Source: Bacilli bacterium (lineage in GTDB: Bacteria > Bacillota_I > Bacilli_A > RF39 > UBA660). Taken from it: 5,559 bases of DNA. The stretch lies in contig JAQUFI010000074.1 in NCBI GenBank assembly GCA_028684735.1, forward strand, positions 1 through 5,559. The letters are read 5' to 3'. The position numbers and the translations under genes are program-made. The notes under the pieces were generated by a model. It ran no database searches. It was given only the letters and a program-made list of their open reading frames with translations, and was not told where the DNA came from. Position 1 is the first letter of the stretch, and the number at the start of each line of letters is the position of its first letter. This document shows, one piece after another, positions 3,923-5,559 of the stretch.

Positions 3923-5559
3923 ATGGATGTTTTCACATATAAACACCGAGATGGTGAAGCTTATATATATAAGAATGGTAATAAGTGGGTTATAAAGAAA
4001 GGTAGTGTTTTTGCAAAAGAACCTATGCCTAATTTCATTAGTAAACACGGGGAGCATGGTAGTTCTACTAACTTAATGCCAATTAGAAACAAAATATTAA
4101 CTCTTTATTGTGTTAATAATATATTACAAAAAGATTATGAAATAAATAGTTCTGGATTGGCAGGGGCATTAGTTAGTTTTGATGCTGCTGGTGTAAAATC
4201 AAGATGGAAAAATAAAGAAGGAGTATCTCTATCTGTTATAGACCCTAGAAAATCTACTAACAAATTTGAAAATAATGTTATAAATAAAGAGAATGGAGTT
4301 ATTAGTATGATACAAGAAAAAGAACTAATAGAAGATGATAAAGATACAAGAAGAGTATTTACAGAAAAGAAGGATTTCCCGCTATCAACTATAAAAGAAA
4401 TGTTTGATGATGGTGATATAATACCTCAACCAGATTATCAAAGAGATTATGTTATGGATCAAAAACAGGCTTCAAAATTGATAGAGTCTGTTTTAATGGG
4501 AATTCCAGTACCAACAGTATATTTATGTGAAGAATTAGATGGTACACACAGTATAATTGATGGACAACAAAGAATGACTTCATTTGTTAAGTTCTTAAAA
4601 AACGAATTTTCATTAAAAGGTTTAGAAGAATTATCTGAGTTAAATGGAAAATATTTTTCTGACTTGGATAAGAACATGCAACGTAATATAAAAACATCAA
4701 CTCTTAATTCAATTATATTAACTAAAGAATCTCAAGAATTAAAGTATGAAATATTTGCTAGGTTAAATCAAGGCTCAATTAGGTTGACCCCACAGGAATT
4801 GAGAAATTGTATATATCGTGGTACTTTTAACAATATGTTGGAAGATATAGCCAAAAATAATAAGACTTTACAAACTTTATTTATTGAGAATAACACACGA
4901 AAAAAATATCAGGAATATATATTAAGATTCTTTGCATTAAGAAATTTTAATGACTATAGTTCCTCTATGCTAAAAACAATGAATCTGTATATGGTAGATC
5001 ACCAAAATGACAATGAGAAAAATATTGAAGACGCTAGAAGGCTATTCAATTCTAAAATAGATATAATAAAGCAAGTATTTGGTAACTTGGCATTTTGTGC
5101 TTATGATAGAACAAAAGGACAATTTATGAATAAGTTTAGTGGTTCTGTTTATGACTCAATTATTATTGCTTGTTCAATGTTTGATAATCATATTTTAATG
5201 AGTCATGCTGATATGATCAGAAGACAAGTAGAAGAATTGAAGAAGAATAATTTGGACTACCAAGATTATACTTATGCTGCTACCGGTTCTAAAGATAGGG
5301 TAGTTGGTAGAATAATGTTAATATATAATACTATTTCAGAAATTGTAGGGAAAGGTAATACAGTAAATTCTCAAAGAAACTTTGACTATGATATAAAAGA
5401 AAGATTATTTAATGAAGGGTATATATGTTCTTATTGTGGGAATGAAATATTGAAAATTGAAGATGCAGAAGTAGATCATATAATACCATATTCAAGAGGT
5501 GGAAATACTACTGAAGATAATGCACAATTATTGCATAGGCATTGTAATAGAACAAAAAA
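3923..5559 (+). CDS. DUF4357-DUF262-HNH nuclease, GmrSD/BrxU-like (3' end outside the window)
   Basis: 545 complete codons are present and the frame is still open at the end. Residues about 14-104 resemble DUF4357: WVIKKGS, then INSSGLAGALVSFDAAG and SRWKNKEGVSL. Residues about 155-330 are a DUF262 (ParB/Srx-like) domain: PDYQRDYV (170-177), KLIESVLMGIPVPTVYL, the nucleotide-binding/hydrolysis motif DGQQR (213-217), and FARLNQGSIRLTPQELRN. The usual Trp after YQRxYV is Met178. A helical linker leads to an HNH nuclease at 502 onward: CSYC (502-505), DH (518-519), the SRGG turn, N533, and LHRHCN (537-542), where His538 replaces the usual third zinc-ligand Cys, as in group II intron HNH domains. 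DUF262 nucleases such as GmrSD, BrxU and SspE cut modified phage DNA with NTP control; a like role is inferred. ATG 3923 follows AGGTGAT. Confidence 0.85.
   Translation, partial: MDVFTYKHRDGEAYIYKNGNKWVIKKGSVFAKEPMPNFISKHGEHGSSTNLMPIRNKILTLYCVNNILQKDYEINSSGLAGALVSFDAAGVKSRWKNKEGVSLSVIDPRKSTNKFENNVINKENGVISMIQEKELIEDDKDTRRVFTEKKDFPLSTIKEMFDDGDIIPQPDYQRDYVMDQKQASKLIESVLMGIPVPTVYLCEELDGTHSIIDGQQRMTSFVKFLKNEFSLKGLEELSELNGKYFSDLDKNMQRNIKTSTLNSIILTKESQELKYEIFARLNQGSIRLTPQELRNCIYRGTFNNMLEDIAKNNKTLQTLFIENNTRKKYQEYILRFFALRNFNDYSSSMLKTMNLYMVDHQNDNEKNIEDARRLFNSKIDIIKQVFGNLAFCAYDRTKGQFMNKFSGSVYDSIIIACSMFDNHILMSHADMIRRQVEELKKNNLDYQDYTYAATGSKDRVVGRIMLIYNTISEIVGKGNTVNSQRNFDYDIKERLFNEGYICSYCGNEILKIEDAEVDHIIPYSRGGNTTEDNAQLLHRHCNRTK

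Noticed and set aside
3869..4057. A 62-codon minus-strand frame over the nuclease promoter.
   Set aside because: It overlaps the palindrome, the promoter and the N-terminus of the nuclease gene; it has no recognisable content.
4459..4677. A 72-codon minus-strand frame.
   Set aside because: It lies antisense to the conserved DUF262 motifs of the nuclease gene.
1..5559. CRISPR array, tRNA, rRNA or insertion sequence.
   Set aside because: No regularly spaced repeats with unique spacers, no cloverleaf or rRNA sequence, and no transposase or terminal inverted repeats were seen.

Overview
The window is very AT-rich, uses AGGAGG-type ribosome binding sites and tolerates a TTG start, which points to a low-GC Firmicute, most likely a clostridial relative; the species cannot be named from this sequence. 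It looks like a piece of an accessory (defence-island type) region, not core genome: a restriction specificity subunit enters at the left edge, a DUF262/HNH nuclease runs off the right edge, and small uncharacterised genes, decayed sequence and short repeats lie between.

Left to right: 1-422 is the C-terminal end of a type I restriction S subunit, closed by a hairpin terminator (437-470). A small gene with one DUF4116-like repeat follows (566-880). Directly behind it is a strong Shine-Dalgarno followed by ATG-TAA, then about 310 bases with no convincing gene (881-1192) but with repeated GTAATATTAC palindromes. On the minus strand, 1193-1525 is a frameshifted remnant of an XRE-family helix-turn-helix regulator; its C-terminal part is in a different frame from its HTH part, and it ends in its own terminator (1184-1213). 

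The plus strand then carries a compact set of four genes behind a promoter-like region near 1507-1574: an unknown acidic cytosolic protein (1661-2251), a DUF4116 repeat protein that starts in a 4-base ATGA overlap with it (2248-2949), a single-span membrane protein (2971-3291) and a small OB-fold protein (3306-3686). They are so tightly packed that they are probably co-transcribed and may work together, but no function can be assigned. A clear terminator (3827-3847) separates them from the last gene, which has its own extended -10 promoter and a 20-bp palindrome that could be an operator. That gene (3923 to beyond the end) has a DUF4357-like N-terminus, a DUF262 (ParB/Srx-like, GmrS-type) domain and a classical zinc-ligand HNH nuclease domain, an architecture related to the GmrSD/BrxU/SspE group of modification-dependent anti-phage enzymes.

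The most interesting items are the DUF4357-DUF262-HNH protein with its palindromic promoter, the uncharacterised four-gene cassette, and the seven-A run at the start of the OB-fold gene that separates a well-placed ATG from the coding frame.
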